From the NCBI GenBank assembly GCA_013393545.1, contig JABXHG010000256.1, positions 1 to 6,781 on the forward strand: a stretch of 6,781 nucleotides of DNA, given 5' to 3'. The DNA is from Alteromonadaceae bacterium (GTDB lineage Bacteria > Pseudomonadota > Gammaproteobacteria > Pseudomonadales > Oleiphilaceae). The position numbers and the translations under genes were made by a program. The notes beneath the pieces are model-generated. The model worked only from the letters and a program-made list of their open reading frames with translations. It had not been told where the DNA came from and searched no databases. This document shows, in pieces, positions 1 to 5,821 of this stretch (position 1 is its first letter; the number at the start of each line of letters is the position of its first letter).

Positions 1-230
1 CTCTAAGCTCTGAATTTGCTGACAGCAGGCACTGTTTCGGTCTCTTTACCATCCTTCCTGCGCGGTTATTGGCATACGGCTTTGTAATATCTCCTACCAC
101 AGTTGCGTTGTACTTCTCTGGATATTGCTGAAAGGGATCGGCCCAGGGACTTTGCAATTGCGCTAATACTTTTCTTGGCTGACCGTGATACTCTTGTTTC
201 TTCACGATCGGAAAGGGTTAAATGTACTTT
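1..230 (-). pseudogene. IS30-family transposase, N-terminal remnant with frameshift (runs off left edge)
   Basis: Read on the minus strand, 227 down to about 75 gives a segment beginning VHLTLSDREE, followed by SISAIAKSLGRSLSAISREV, then QRNCGRRYYKAV. This is the N-terminal helix-turn-helix of IS30-family transposases (compare 'HLTLEER...IAKELGRSPSTISREI.RN'). The frame then hits a stop (rc of 66-68). A different frame, codons at 71-73 down to 2-4, continues the protein as ANNRAGRMVKRPKQ and CLLSANSELR, which fits the region that normally follows. A one-base gain or two-base loss near 72-77 therefore breaks the gene. No ATG, GTG or TTG lies in frame between the first residues and the upstream stop, so the start also seems lost. 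The catalytic DDE part would lie left of the window. I could not identify the terminal inverted repeat. The family call is firm; that the copy is dead is very likely. Confidence 0.8.
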
Positions 231-311
231 GTTAACTTTGAAAAATCGTACTTTGAGAATCTATAGACTGTCTGTCTAATCAAAACTGGGAAGTCCAGTT
301 AACTTACAATC

Positions 312-340
312 CGATGTTTTTGATAAGCGTGAGATATAAT
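312..340 (+). promoter_or_regulatory. Putative promoter for the 410-3564 gene pair
   Basis: A perfect TATAAT hexamer lies at 335-340, about 70 bases before the first ATG. There is no good -35 at the usual distance (312-317 is CGATGT), so this is supported by the -10 box alone. The stretch 241-409 otherwise contains only the broken edge of the IS30 remnant and a small inverted repeat, AACTGG-5 nt-CCAGTT at 284-300, just upstream of the promoter, which could be an operator but is short. Confidence 0.4.
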
Positions 341-409
341 TTTTGAGCTTCGTTACAAAAGACATTACGATTAGTTGCATATTCAAAGTTCAATAAAAAG
401 GATACTTCC

Positions 410-2071
410 ATGCAAGGGATTAATGCCTACATTAAAGCTAACATCAGTGAGCTGGTCGACAACGAAAAACTTTGCTACGTTTCACCGAATATTGACCCTA
501 AGAAACTCAAAAACGCTATCAACGCTTTCAATTATGACGGTAATGAAGAAAGCATCCTCGCCATTATTGACACGAGTTTAATGAAAACCGCTAAAGAAGG
601 CGCTCTCATCACCGGTCAACGATTAATTTGGAAGGATTGGAGCAAAGTCACCAATATTGAATTGGCAGACATACAGTCGGCTGAGAGTATTCTTAAAGAA
701 ACCAAAAACGATAAGGCCAAAGTTAAGACTGAAGAAGCGGTGCGTGTTGCCTGCGAAGCGGAAACCGTTGACCTTGTTGGTTCATCAACAATGATCGACT
801 ACGACAAGCTTGCTCAGTTTTTAAATACCATCGCGAACGACTTTGACAGTTATCAAGAACAAGCACAAATGCTCCCCATTGCCGATTTGGATGAAAAACT
901 CAAGCTTGCTTATCTAAAAGTAATCGTAAATATGGCGTTTGATGACGACGGCGAAGTGGATGATAACGAGTTTACACAGCTTCTAGAGCTTATGTCGCGA
1001 CTCAAAGTCAGCCATGAAGGCCGAATGGCTTTACGGGAATATATGGCCGACCCGGATGTTCTAACACCTGAATCCGAGCTAATAAACGTTATCGATCAAC
1101 TCTCCCCCGACGGCATGCGCGAGTCTATTCACATATCCATAGCGAAGGATCTTATCCACATTCATTCCGCTCTCACCAATACCGTTACCGGTGACTTTGA
1201 CTATCTCAACAAAGTACGAAGTGCCCTGACTGTGGGTAACGACGAAATAGAACTTGCTGTTGATGCCATTAAAAATGATAAAAAAATTCTGGATAGAGAA
1301 TACACGGACGATCAAATAACTGCCAGTATTAAAGATCTCAGTGCGAAAGCCGCTGCGGTCGGTGTTCCGTTGGGGGCGGTATATTTATCCGGCTCAGTTG
1401 TCGGTATATCGGCAGCCGGCATGACCTCAGGCTTAGCAACGCTCGGTTTCGGTGGCGCACTGGGTCTATCAAGCATGGCAACCGGCATTGGCACCGCTGT
1501 TATTCTTGGCGTTGTCGCTTACAGAGGCGTTAAAAAATTCACTCAGTCCGCCACAGAGGAAGGCGATAAGCGCAGAGAATTGATGTTGCAAGATGTTATT
1601 CGTCAGGGTCAAAAAACCATGCACATGATCATCGAAGACGTGAACAGCATCGTGGCTCAGCTCAATGGCGCAATGCAAACGCAAGGGCAACAAAATGCGA
1701 TCATCAACAAGCTTCAAACGATGATGCAACAACATGTTAAAAGCATGAAGAATGTCAGTCAGCAAAACATGCAAGCAGAAGCCAATAAACAACGTCTTAA
1801 GTCTCCAGAAGTGCTTGATGTCAAACGCTTAGAAGCCTGCACCGACAAGCCAGCGACACAAAAGTATCGTGAGATGGTGCTCGCATTTTATGCAGAAGAA
1901 GAGATTACTGAAACAGATAAAAACGGCAAAGAAAGCAAGCGAGTCGTTATGAAGCTGCAGCCGTCAGACTCAGATGAGGAAATGGAGAAACTCGGCAAGA
2001 TTTTCGAGACTATAGAATACCATAGCGGCTCAAATGCCGCGAAGCAAGCTCTGAAGGGTGTTTTTTCATAA
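410..2071 (+). CDS. PH-like + TerB-like domain protein with glycine-rich hydrophobic segment and coiled coil (function unknown)
   Basis: The start ATG has AAGGA at 398-402, seven bases upstream. Domains by eye: residues about 10-140 resemble bacterial PH/GRAM-like folds, with the pattern ESILAIIDTSLMKTAKEGAL then ITGQRLIWKD (known relatives read 'ILALYDTT...KDG.L.TD.GIYWK'). Residues about 160-295 resemble TerB: an acidic helical domain with DEKLKLAYLKVIVNMAFDDD and GEVDDNEFTQLLELM. Residues 312-372 are glycine/alanine-rich and hydrophobic, able to form a membrane hairpin. Residues about 385-460 are charged and Gln-rich, likely coiled coil. The C-terminus (465-553) is unrecognised. There is no signal peptide. 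TerB modules often occur in stress and phage-defence proteins, and PH-like domains bind lipids or peptides; a membrane-linked sensor or scaffold role is inference. The stop overlaps the next start, so the two products are probably made in matched amounts. Confidence 0.9.
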   Translation: MQGINAYIKANISELVDNEKLCYVSPNIDPKKLKNAINAFNYDGNEESILAIIDTSLMKTAKEGALITGQRLIWKDWSKVTNIELADIQSAESILKETKNDKAKVKTEEAVRVACEAETVDLVGSSTMIDYDKLAQFLNTIANDFDSYQEQAQMLPIADLDEKLKLAYLKVIVNMAFDDDGEVDDNEFTQLLELMSRLKVSHEGRMALREYMADPDVLTPESELINVIDQLSPDGMRESIHISIAKDLIHIHSALTNTVTGDFDYLNKVRSALTVGNDEIELAVDAIKNDKKILDREYTDDQITASIKDLSAKAAAVGVPLGAVYLSGSVVGISAAGMTSGLATLGFGGALGLSSMATGIGTAVILGVVAYRGVKKFTQSATEEGDKRRELMLQDVIRQGQKTMHMIIEDVNSIVAQLNGAMQTQGQQNAIINKLQTMMQQHVKSMKNVSQQNMQAEANKQRLKSPEVLDVKRLEACTDKPATQKYREMVLAFYAEEEITETDKNGKESKRVVMKLQPSDSDEEMEKLGKIFETIEYHSGSNAAKQALKGVFS

Positions 2072-3564
2072 TGGCTAAGCACAAAGACGCGGGGAACGCA
2101 CTACGGGTCCAACAGCATCAGCAACGCGCCACTCAGCGTAAGCTTGGTGAGGTTGAAGCTAGTACCAAGCAGCTAAAACAAGATGCATTAAGCAACATGG
2201 ACGAGCTCGATGCACTCATGTCAGAGTTTGAAGAGTTAACCCAGTCAGAGTTATCGGCAGAGCAACAGTCAGAGGCGACTGAGCAGATGCTGGATGTTTT
2301 TGACTCTGAGTTAGAGCACGGTACTCCTGAGTCCAACATCGACACTATCGATACCTTCGACGTTGACAACAACGGCGGCTGGTCTGCATTTATGAAACAA
2401 GTTGAGGGATATGCTGAGCGTAACAACATCGACCTAACGGAGGATCCGTTTAAACGCATTATGTCGCCGCGTCAACATATCGAAATCGAAAAGCGCATTG
2501 ACGAAGAGTTAACTTTTCAGTCCCCTAACTGTGACAGGTACGATTATTTATTAGCCGCAGGATGTGGGGCAATTGGTGGGCTTATTGATATTGTATTTGT
2601 CGGCGCTCCGGGAGAGGCCGGTTTAAGTGACAAAGCCGATAGAGCCGTTGATAAGTGCGTAGAAAGATTTGCAAAGCTTAATGGGTGGAAAGGTGCTCGG
2701 GAAGGCTCAGACGAAACCAAATCCGCTATCGGTTTTCTGGAGAGAAAATACAAAATCAATTATGACCAAACATCGAGTAACAGCCCAAACCTTAAAGTAG
2801 GTACGAATGGTCAAATAAAAAACTTAAGCACGAAAAATCATCACATCAGAAGTGCGGGGCATTCGCCTGATTTGTTAGGGCTTATTTTTTCTATTTACAA
2901 CCAGTTTACTAGTACAACGTCGTTCTATGATGATGGTAAAATTATTACTATAAATTCAGAAAGTTACGAGTTAGTAGGTCATACTGTTACGGCAAAAATA
3001 TTCGCCGGATTTTGTAATTGGCTAGGTCACCTATTCTCGGATGTTGCGGGGTCTTCGGGCGCGAAAGGAAGAGGAAGCGGTATTCCCTTACCGTTCTTTT
3101 CATTACTTCAATTTGTTGATGTTGGAGAGTTCGGTAAGCATAAACAAAGCTTTGCCACTATTTGCGTTAAAGCATTCGAACAAGGTTATGACTTCCGTCA
3201 TGGCGTTGCTATGGCGATTCCTGTATTAATCACCGAAGTCATGACTCGTCTCTGCTGGTCCGTTAAGCAGCACTTTTACCACGAGAAACCTTGGTCCGAA
3301 TGCATACCGTCCGGCAGTATTCCGGAATTACGGCGCATGCTGTTGATATCACATGGAACTTTAGTACTGGCAGATGCCGCCGATGCGGGGATGCGTTCCG
3401 GCGGAACCTTGTTGGGCTTCTTGCTTCGGTCTAACGCAATAGCTTGGATGCGCTTTGCAAATGTCGGGCTGAAAGAAGCCATTGCATTATGGCACCAAGG
3501 GTCACTCGATATTGACGCAGCAAATGAGCGTTTAGACGCCGATTATGAGAGGTTGCTTTCTTAA
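2071..3564 (+). CDS. Conserved-type hypothetical membrane-associated protein, partner of the TerB-like protein; possible YdjM-like metal site
   Basis: The ATG shares its A with the stop of the previous gene (TAATG), and GAAGGG (2053-2058) lies within that gene's end, so translation is likely coupled. Residues 1-130 are acidic, Gln/Glu-rich and probably coiled coil. Residues 152-470 form the main domain, with hydrophobic stretches near 158-178, 268-280, 308-325, 376-398 and 423-460. Visible motifs are GGLIDIVFVG (D173), NHHIRSAGHSPD (H257, H258, H264, D267), NWLGHLFSDVAGSSG (H320, D324) followed by GIPLPFF, GYDFRHG, and ADAADAGMRSGG. The order Asp, then H..GHS, then GHL..D...SG..P resembles the metal-ligand pattern of YdjM/DUF457 inner-membrane hydrolases, but that is a by-eye parallel and weak. 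I recall similar uncharacterised proteins in other bacteria but know no function. The gene itself is certain; its role is open. Confidence 0.88.
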   Translation: MAKHKDAGNALRVQQHQQRATQRKLGEVEASTKQLKQDALSNMDELDALMSEFEELTQSELSAEQQSEATEQMLDVFDSELEHGTPESNIDTIDTFDVDNNGGWSAFMKQVEGYAERNNIDLTEDPFKRIMSPRQHIEIEKRIDEELTFQSPNCDRYDYLLAAGCGAIGGLIDIVFVGAPGEAGLSDKADRAVDKCVERFAKLNGWKGAREGSDETKSAIGFLERKYKINYDQTSSNSPNLKVGTNGQIKNLSTKNHHIRSAGHSPDLLGLIFSIYNQFTSTTSFYDDGKIITINSESYELVGHTVTAKIFAGFCNWLGHLFSDVAGSSGAKGRGSGIPLPFFSLLQFVDVGEFGKHKQSFATICVKAFEQGYDFRHGVAMAIPVLITEVMTRLCWSVKQHFYHEKPWSECIPSGSIPELRRMLLISHGTLVLADAADAGMRSGGTLLGFLLRSNAIAWMRFANVGLKEAIALWHQGSLDIDAANERLDADYERLLS

Positions 3565-3618
3565 GCCTAATTTTATACCGGGGAGATCAGTCCCCCACTG
3601 CGGCTCAACCTTTTCTTT
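3564..3618 (+). terminator. Possible terminator after the gene pair
   Basis: GGGGA (3580-3584) pairs with TCCCC (3591-3595) around a 6-base loop. An outer AGCC (3564-3567) can pair with GGCT (3602-3605), and TTTTCTTT follows at 3611-3618. The stem is interrupted and the T tract sits several bases away, so it is a weak candidate, but its place directly after the stop is right. Confidence 0.35.
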
Positions 3619-3660
3619 AATAATTAGCGGGCTGTGTCCGTCAAAAAAGCGGTAAGCATC

Positions 3661-3801
3661 ATGAGCAAAAGAGTTTATTTTGCCAAAGAGATCGTCCCGA
3701 CATTAGCTGTTGAGGCATTTGAAGTGTTCAGGCCAATGTTTGAATTTATTAGGTCCAAATGCCCAGCCTTGGCAGAAGATGCGACAGGCGGAGAAAACTA
3801 A
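3661..3801 (+). CDS. Small ORF of 46 aa, unrecognised
   Basis: This is an ATG-to-TAA frame reading MSKRVYFAKEIVPTLAVEAF then EVFRPMFEFIRSKCPALAED and a short tail. The residue mix looks like real protein: amphipathic, helix-prone, with no low complexity. The ribosome site is poor (GGTAAG at 3651-3656 is the best match). An in-frame GTG at 3634 is an alternative start without a better site. No domain is recognised; it has neither a helix-turn-helix nor toxin motifs. It lies about 70 bases before the short ParS-domain gene in another frame, so it could be a leftover of a longer gene or a small partner protein. Low confidence that it is expressed. Confidence 0.35.
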   Translation: MSKRVYFAKEIVPTLAVEAFEVFRPMFEFIRSKCPALAEDATGGEN

Positions 3802-3871
3802 ATCTAGAACAATACAAGGGCAATGTTAAAGGTATCGGATGCATAATAGAAACTAGAAGGGTAATTTGCTA

Positions 3872-4105
3872 ATGATAGACCCAAAGATCGGAACGTCAGA
3901 TAAGAGACAAACGGAATCTCCACACGCTTTAAAGAACGCGGCTATCAAGCTATTTAATGGTGATCGTGAAGCTGCTTCCGATTGGCTGAATAAGACAAGT
4001 CCAGGGTTAGGTCACCGAACACCGCTTGAGGTTGCAAGAACGAAGGAAGGCCTTTCAGAGGTTCTTGATTTAATTACACAGATAGAGCATGGCGTATATC
4101 GCTGA
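3872..4105 (+). CDS. Short MbcA/ParS/Xre antitoxin-family protein (toxin-binding domain only, DUF2384)
   Basis: I chose the ATG at 3872 over the TTG two codons earlier because AGAAGGG (3855-3861) sits ten bases upstream. The product is 77 aa. Residues 19-77 match the toxin-binding domain of Xre-type antitoxins of RES-toxin systems: ALKNAAIKLFNGDREAASDW, LNKTSPGLGHRTPLEVARTK, EGLSEVLDLITQIEHGVYR. The family hallmarks W-L-N, P-x-L-G-x-R-T-P-L and I-E-H-G-V are all there. Full-length antitoxins carry about 60-80 residues of DNA-binding HTH before this domain; here only 18 unrelated residues remain. No RES toxin gene is adjacent. It could bind a RES toxin made elsewhere, could pair with the HTH protein encoded just downstream, or could be a stable remnant. 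The domain call is strong; activity is unknown. Confidence 0.85.
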   Translation: MIDPKIGTSDKRQTESPHALKNAAIKLFNGDREAASDWLNKTSPGLGHRTPLEVARTKEGLSEVLDLITQIEHGVYR

Positions 4106-4106
4106 T

Positions 4107-4140
4107 GTTGTGTTGACTGATATCACAACTAAATGAGAAT
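4107..4140 (+). promoter_or_regulatory. Candidate autoregulated promoter/operator before the HTH-ParS gene
   Basis: An inverted repeat GTTGTG-11 nt-CACAAC spans 4107-4129. A -35-like TTGACT (4113-4118) lies inside it, and GAGAAT (4135-4140, four of six matches to TATAAT) follows 16 bases later. An operator over the -35 is what one expects where an Xre-type antitoxin represses its own gene, but the gene starts more than 100 bases downstream and the binding link is inference. Confidence 0.35.
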
Positions 4141-4257
4141 TACTCTGTAACTGTTAAAAGTGCATAGCAAAGTCAGGGAAGTCCATTTCTTTAGGACTAT
4201 CTGAATACCTGATAACTATGTATTATTTGAGTTAATCTAGAAGCCATTGGCATAGGT

Positions 4258-4713
4258 ATGGATCAAGAAATACTGTCGGAAAAAATAGACCTAGAACAGC
4301 TTTTCATTTTACGAGTGGAAGCTAGCAAAAAATTGCGTTCAAGCTATAGTCATCTCGCTCTCTGTAGAGCTATAAAAACGGGCGTACCCGGCAGCCTCCT
4401 ACGTAGGCTAATTAATAGCATCCCTAAGAAGATAGTGATGGCATCACTAGACTTAGCTGCAGAAGACTACTCAAAGCTTGTCAGACGTAAAACTCTAACG
4501 TTAAACCAAACCGACAACCTTAATGAGATGACTAAAATTTGGGCTGAGCTTCGTATGCTTTTCAATTTTGACGAAAGCTCCTTAAAGGAGTGGGTTGATG
4601 AAGAACTCCCCATCCTGGAGCGAACTAAAGTTCGAGATCTGATAGTTACCAACGCCGGCAGAGCCTTAATAAGAGAACTTGTCAGCGAAATGCTAAGTGG
4701 AGAGCTGGCCTGA
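4258..4713 (+). CDS. Xre-HTH + MbcA/ParS-like antitoxin-family protein (divergent)
   Basis: The 151-aa product follows the layout of COG5642-type antitoxins. Residues about 38-100 form the HTH part: TGVPGSLLRRLINSIPKKIV, then YSKLVRRKTLTLNQTDNLNE, matching the usual 'L.RR...LSPEQSDRL.R...I...A..LF'. Residues about 100-151 are a divergent toxin-binding domain with W112, then LPILERTKVRDLIVTNAGRA and a final SGELA where relatives have 'L.G..P.DLL.T..G' and 'I..G..A'. The family's G-x-x-P turn is altered here (ERTKVRDL), so toxin binding may differ. The first 37 residues are extra. The start is the only one after the upstream in-frame stop; its ribosome site is weak (AGG at 4254-4256 is too close). 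A RES-domain toxin gene normally lies directly beside such a gene, and none is visible on either side. It may regulate DNA without a toxin, or be an orphan antitoxin. Confidence 0.78.
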   Translation: MDQEILSEKIDLEQLFILRVEASKKLRSSYSHLALCRAIKTGVPGSLLRRLINSIPKKIVMASLDLAAEDYSKLVRRKTLTLNQTDNLNEMTKIWAELRMLFNFDESSLKEWVDEELPILERTKVRDLIVTNAGRALIRELVSEMLSGELA

Positions 4714-4716
4714 GGT

Positions 4717-4739
4717 TAGAGCAAAATGACTCTATTTTT
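4717..4739 (+). terminator. Weak terminator after the HTH-ParS gene
   Basis: TAGAG (4717-4721) pairs with CTCTA (4730-4734) and is followed at once by TTTTT (4735-4739). The stem is only five pairs with an eight-base loop, so termination may be partial. Confidence 0.35.
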
Positions 4740-4781
4740 CTTATTAGTTAAACTTCCTAAGCTTTTACGGAGTTAGAAAAA

Positions 4782-4946
4782 ATGGACAACATGGCTGGAC
4801 AATTTTTGAGCGCACTAATACCTTTTGGCGGACTTATTGCTTTTATTGCACTTGCAATCTATACATTTAAAACAAAAGTACTGCCAAACTACGAAAAAGA
4901 ACAGAATAAGAAAAGAGCAAAAAATGAACAAAGAAACAAAAACTAG
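4782..4946 (+). CDS. Small single-pass membrane protein, 54 aa
   Basis: A clear ribosome site, CGGAG at 4768-4772, stands nine bases before the ATG. The product starts MDNMAGQFLSALIPFGGLIA, continues FIALAIYTFKTKVLPNYEKE and ends in a very basic, Asn/Lys-rich tail. Residues about 8-29 form one transmembrane helix; the positive tail predicts N-out/C-in topology. The size and shape fit small membrane peptides, including type I toxins, but also many harmless small membrane proteins, and I recognise no family. Its end overlaps the start of the next small gene by 23 bases in a different frame, suggesting the two are made together. If that gene is an antitoxin derivative, this could be its partner, but that is speculation. 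Confidence 0.6.
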   Translation: MDNMAGQFLSALIPFGGLIAFIALAIYTFKTKVLPNYEKEQNKKRAKNEQRNKN

Positions 4947-5076
4947 AAGTGAAAAAAATAAAACAACAGGTCAAAGCACAAAACTAAATCAAGAGGCTTG
5001 GGAAAAGTTAAACAAAATCATCAGCAAGCCTCCCAAGCCAACACAAGCTTTAAGAGACTTGATGAAAAACAGCTAG
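4924..5076 (+). CDS. Small basic protein with DUF1778 (TacA-type antitoxin) C-terminal tail
   Basis: The frame is open further upstream, but that part overlaps the membrane protein gene and looks like noise, so I start at the ATG at 4924 (purine-rich AAAAGAG just before it). The product is 50 aa: a Lys/Thr-rich N-terminus, MNKETKTRSEKNKTTGQST, then KLNQEAWEKLNKIISKPPKP and TQALRDLMKNS. The second half closely resembles the end of DUF1778 antitoxins ('LS...W..F...L..PPKP..ALR.LM'), the part that inhibits GNAT-type TacT toxins. The ribbon-helix-helix DNA-binding part, about 45 residues in normal proteins, is missing. No GNAT acetyltransferase gene follows in the next 240 bases. It is either a decayed antitoxin or a stand-alone neutralising peptide. 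Confidence 0.6.
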   Translation: MNKETKTRSEKNKTTGQSTKLNQEAWEKLNKIISKPPKPTQALRDLMKNS

Positions 5077-5316
5077 TTAATGCTTACTGCTGGTAGAGTC
5101 AGTCCCGAATAAAACTTATGTTAAGAAAACCGAAGTCAAAAACTAAAAAGCCCCCTTTCGGAGGCTAAATCATTGCATCTTGGTCACCGTAGCATTGACT
5201 TGAAGTGAATAACGACAGATCTACATCCCAAGTGCTTACTCGATTAATTTTATTGAGGCTAATTAGAATTAGCAACCATAAAGTTTAAACACACTCGTTT
5301 GGTGAAGCGAGCTCTC
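5077..5316. other. Non-coding stretch between the DUF1778-tail gene and the MazE-like gene
   Basis: No convincing gene is seen on either strand. On the minus strand this is the 3' side of the MazE-like gene, where a MazF-type toxin gene would normally start at once. Only short frames occur, none with MazF features (such as 'GDIVW...P..G.EQ...RP..VLS'). It ends in the minus-strand terminator at 5145-5166. Confidence 0.6.
5145..5166 (-). terminator. Rho-independent terminator on the minus strand
   Basis: Read on the minus strand it is AGCCTCC-GAAA-GGGGGCT followed by TTTT. The stem has seven pairs including one U-G wobble and is closed by a GAAA tetraloop. On the plus strand the same position would be a C-A mismatch and no T run follows, so the direction is clear. 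It would end a transcript from the MazE-like gene about 150 bases after its stop. Confidence 0.8.
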
Positions 5317-5568
5317 TCAATCCTCCCGAATGAGTGACGACTCAAGCCAGGCTTTATCTTCCTTGCATAGAACCATCGCATCAGGTGTGCATTGAGCTAA
5401 TAACTCATCTAGAGAATATTCAAATTCACGGGCTGGTTCAATCACAATACAGCGACCTTCTACTTTTACGTCAACGGTATCGTTAACATCTAAATTTACC
5501 GCATCTAGAAGGAAGTCAGAAATAACTATGCCTTTCTCATTCCCAAGCTGATCAATAATCGCTTTCAT
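5317..5568 (-). CDS. MazE/ChpS/PemI-type antitoxin (AbrB fold), no toxin gene beside it
   Basis: I start at the internal ATG at 5568 (minus strand) because AGGA stands six bases before it and the product then begins as the family does; the ATG eight codons earlier has no ribosome site. The product is 83 aa, equal to my recollection of E. coli ChpS. Residues 1-48 form the swapped-hairpin DNA-binding fold: MKAIIDQLGNEKGIVISDFL then LDVNDTVDVKVEGRCIVIEP. Residues 51-60, YSLDELLAQC, match the ChpS motif almost exactly. The end differs: WLESSLIRED where relatives finish 'W..S.PAG.EIW', the stretch that blocks the MazF active groove. With no MazF gene downstream, it is an orphan antitoxin whose toxin-contact tail may have drifted. 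A weak minus-strand -10 (TATGAT, rc of 5604-5609) lies upstream. Confidence 0.85.
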   Translation of the reverse strand: MKAIIDQLGNEKGIVISDFLLDAVNLDVNDTVDVKVEGRCIVIEPAREFEYSLDELLAQCTPDAMVLCKEDKAWLESSLIRED

Positions 5569-5630
5569 AGCGTTTCCTAAACTCACTAACATTGAACAGC
5601 AAAATCATAGCATTCTCTGACTAATTTTTA

Positions 5631-5742
5631 GAGCCAGATGCAGCACCCGCGACACAGAATATGTGTCGCGACATATGTTGCCGGAACCTGAAATTGAAAA
5701 AGCTACTCCTGTGTCGCAGGTGCAGTACTTGCGACACAGATC
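5631..5742. repeat. Hairpin repeat, copy A
   Basis: It begins GAGCCAGATGCAGCAC and ends GCGACACAGAT. It holds two hairpins. The first is CGCGACACA (5648-5656), 5-base loop, TGTGTCGCG (5662-5670). The second is GTGTCGCAGGT (5711-5721), 5-base loop, ACTTGCGACAC (5727-5737), with one mismatch that would be a G-U wobble in RNA. Over about 112 bases it matches copy B at roughly 85% by eye with one single-base gap. A further palindrome, GACACAGATCTGTGTC (5733-5748), and a degenerate continuation to about 5766 make a third, partial core unit. Confidence 0.85.
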
Positions 5743-5821
5743 TGTGTCACAACACATGTCACGGCAGCTCGTAACCTTAAGATTTAACGATGAACTATCA
5801 AAACTATAGACTGAAATATTC

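Noticed and set aside
375..581. 68-codon frame overlapping the start of the TerB-like gene
   Set aside because: Out of frame with the clearly coding 553-aa gene and without a ribosome site.
288..4185. The shared 10-mer GGGAAGTCCA at 288-297 and 4176-4185
   Set aside because: Flanks do not align, and repeated 10-mers are expected by chance in 6.8 kb.
4825..4923. Upstream extension of the DUF1778-tail protein to 4825
   Set aside because: It lies in a different frame over the membrane-protein gene, has no ribosome site, and its Leu/His/Gln string looks like a shifted reading of that gene.
5167..5316. Hidden MazF toxin after the MazE-like gene
   Set aside because: Too short before the terminator, frames are broken by stops, and no MazF motif is seen in any frame.
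5077..5316. Integron attC site or cassette array around the small antitoxin genes
   Set aside because: I looked for paired GTTRRRY-type core sites and the Vibrio-type repeat around the small genes and found none; gene orientations also differ.
5569..5592. Start of the MazE-like protein at 5592
   Set aside because: The extra eight residues are not family-like and lack a ribosome site; the ATG at 5568 has AGGA at good spacing and gives the normal family N-terminus.
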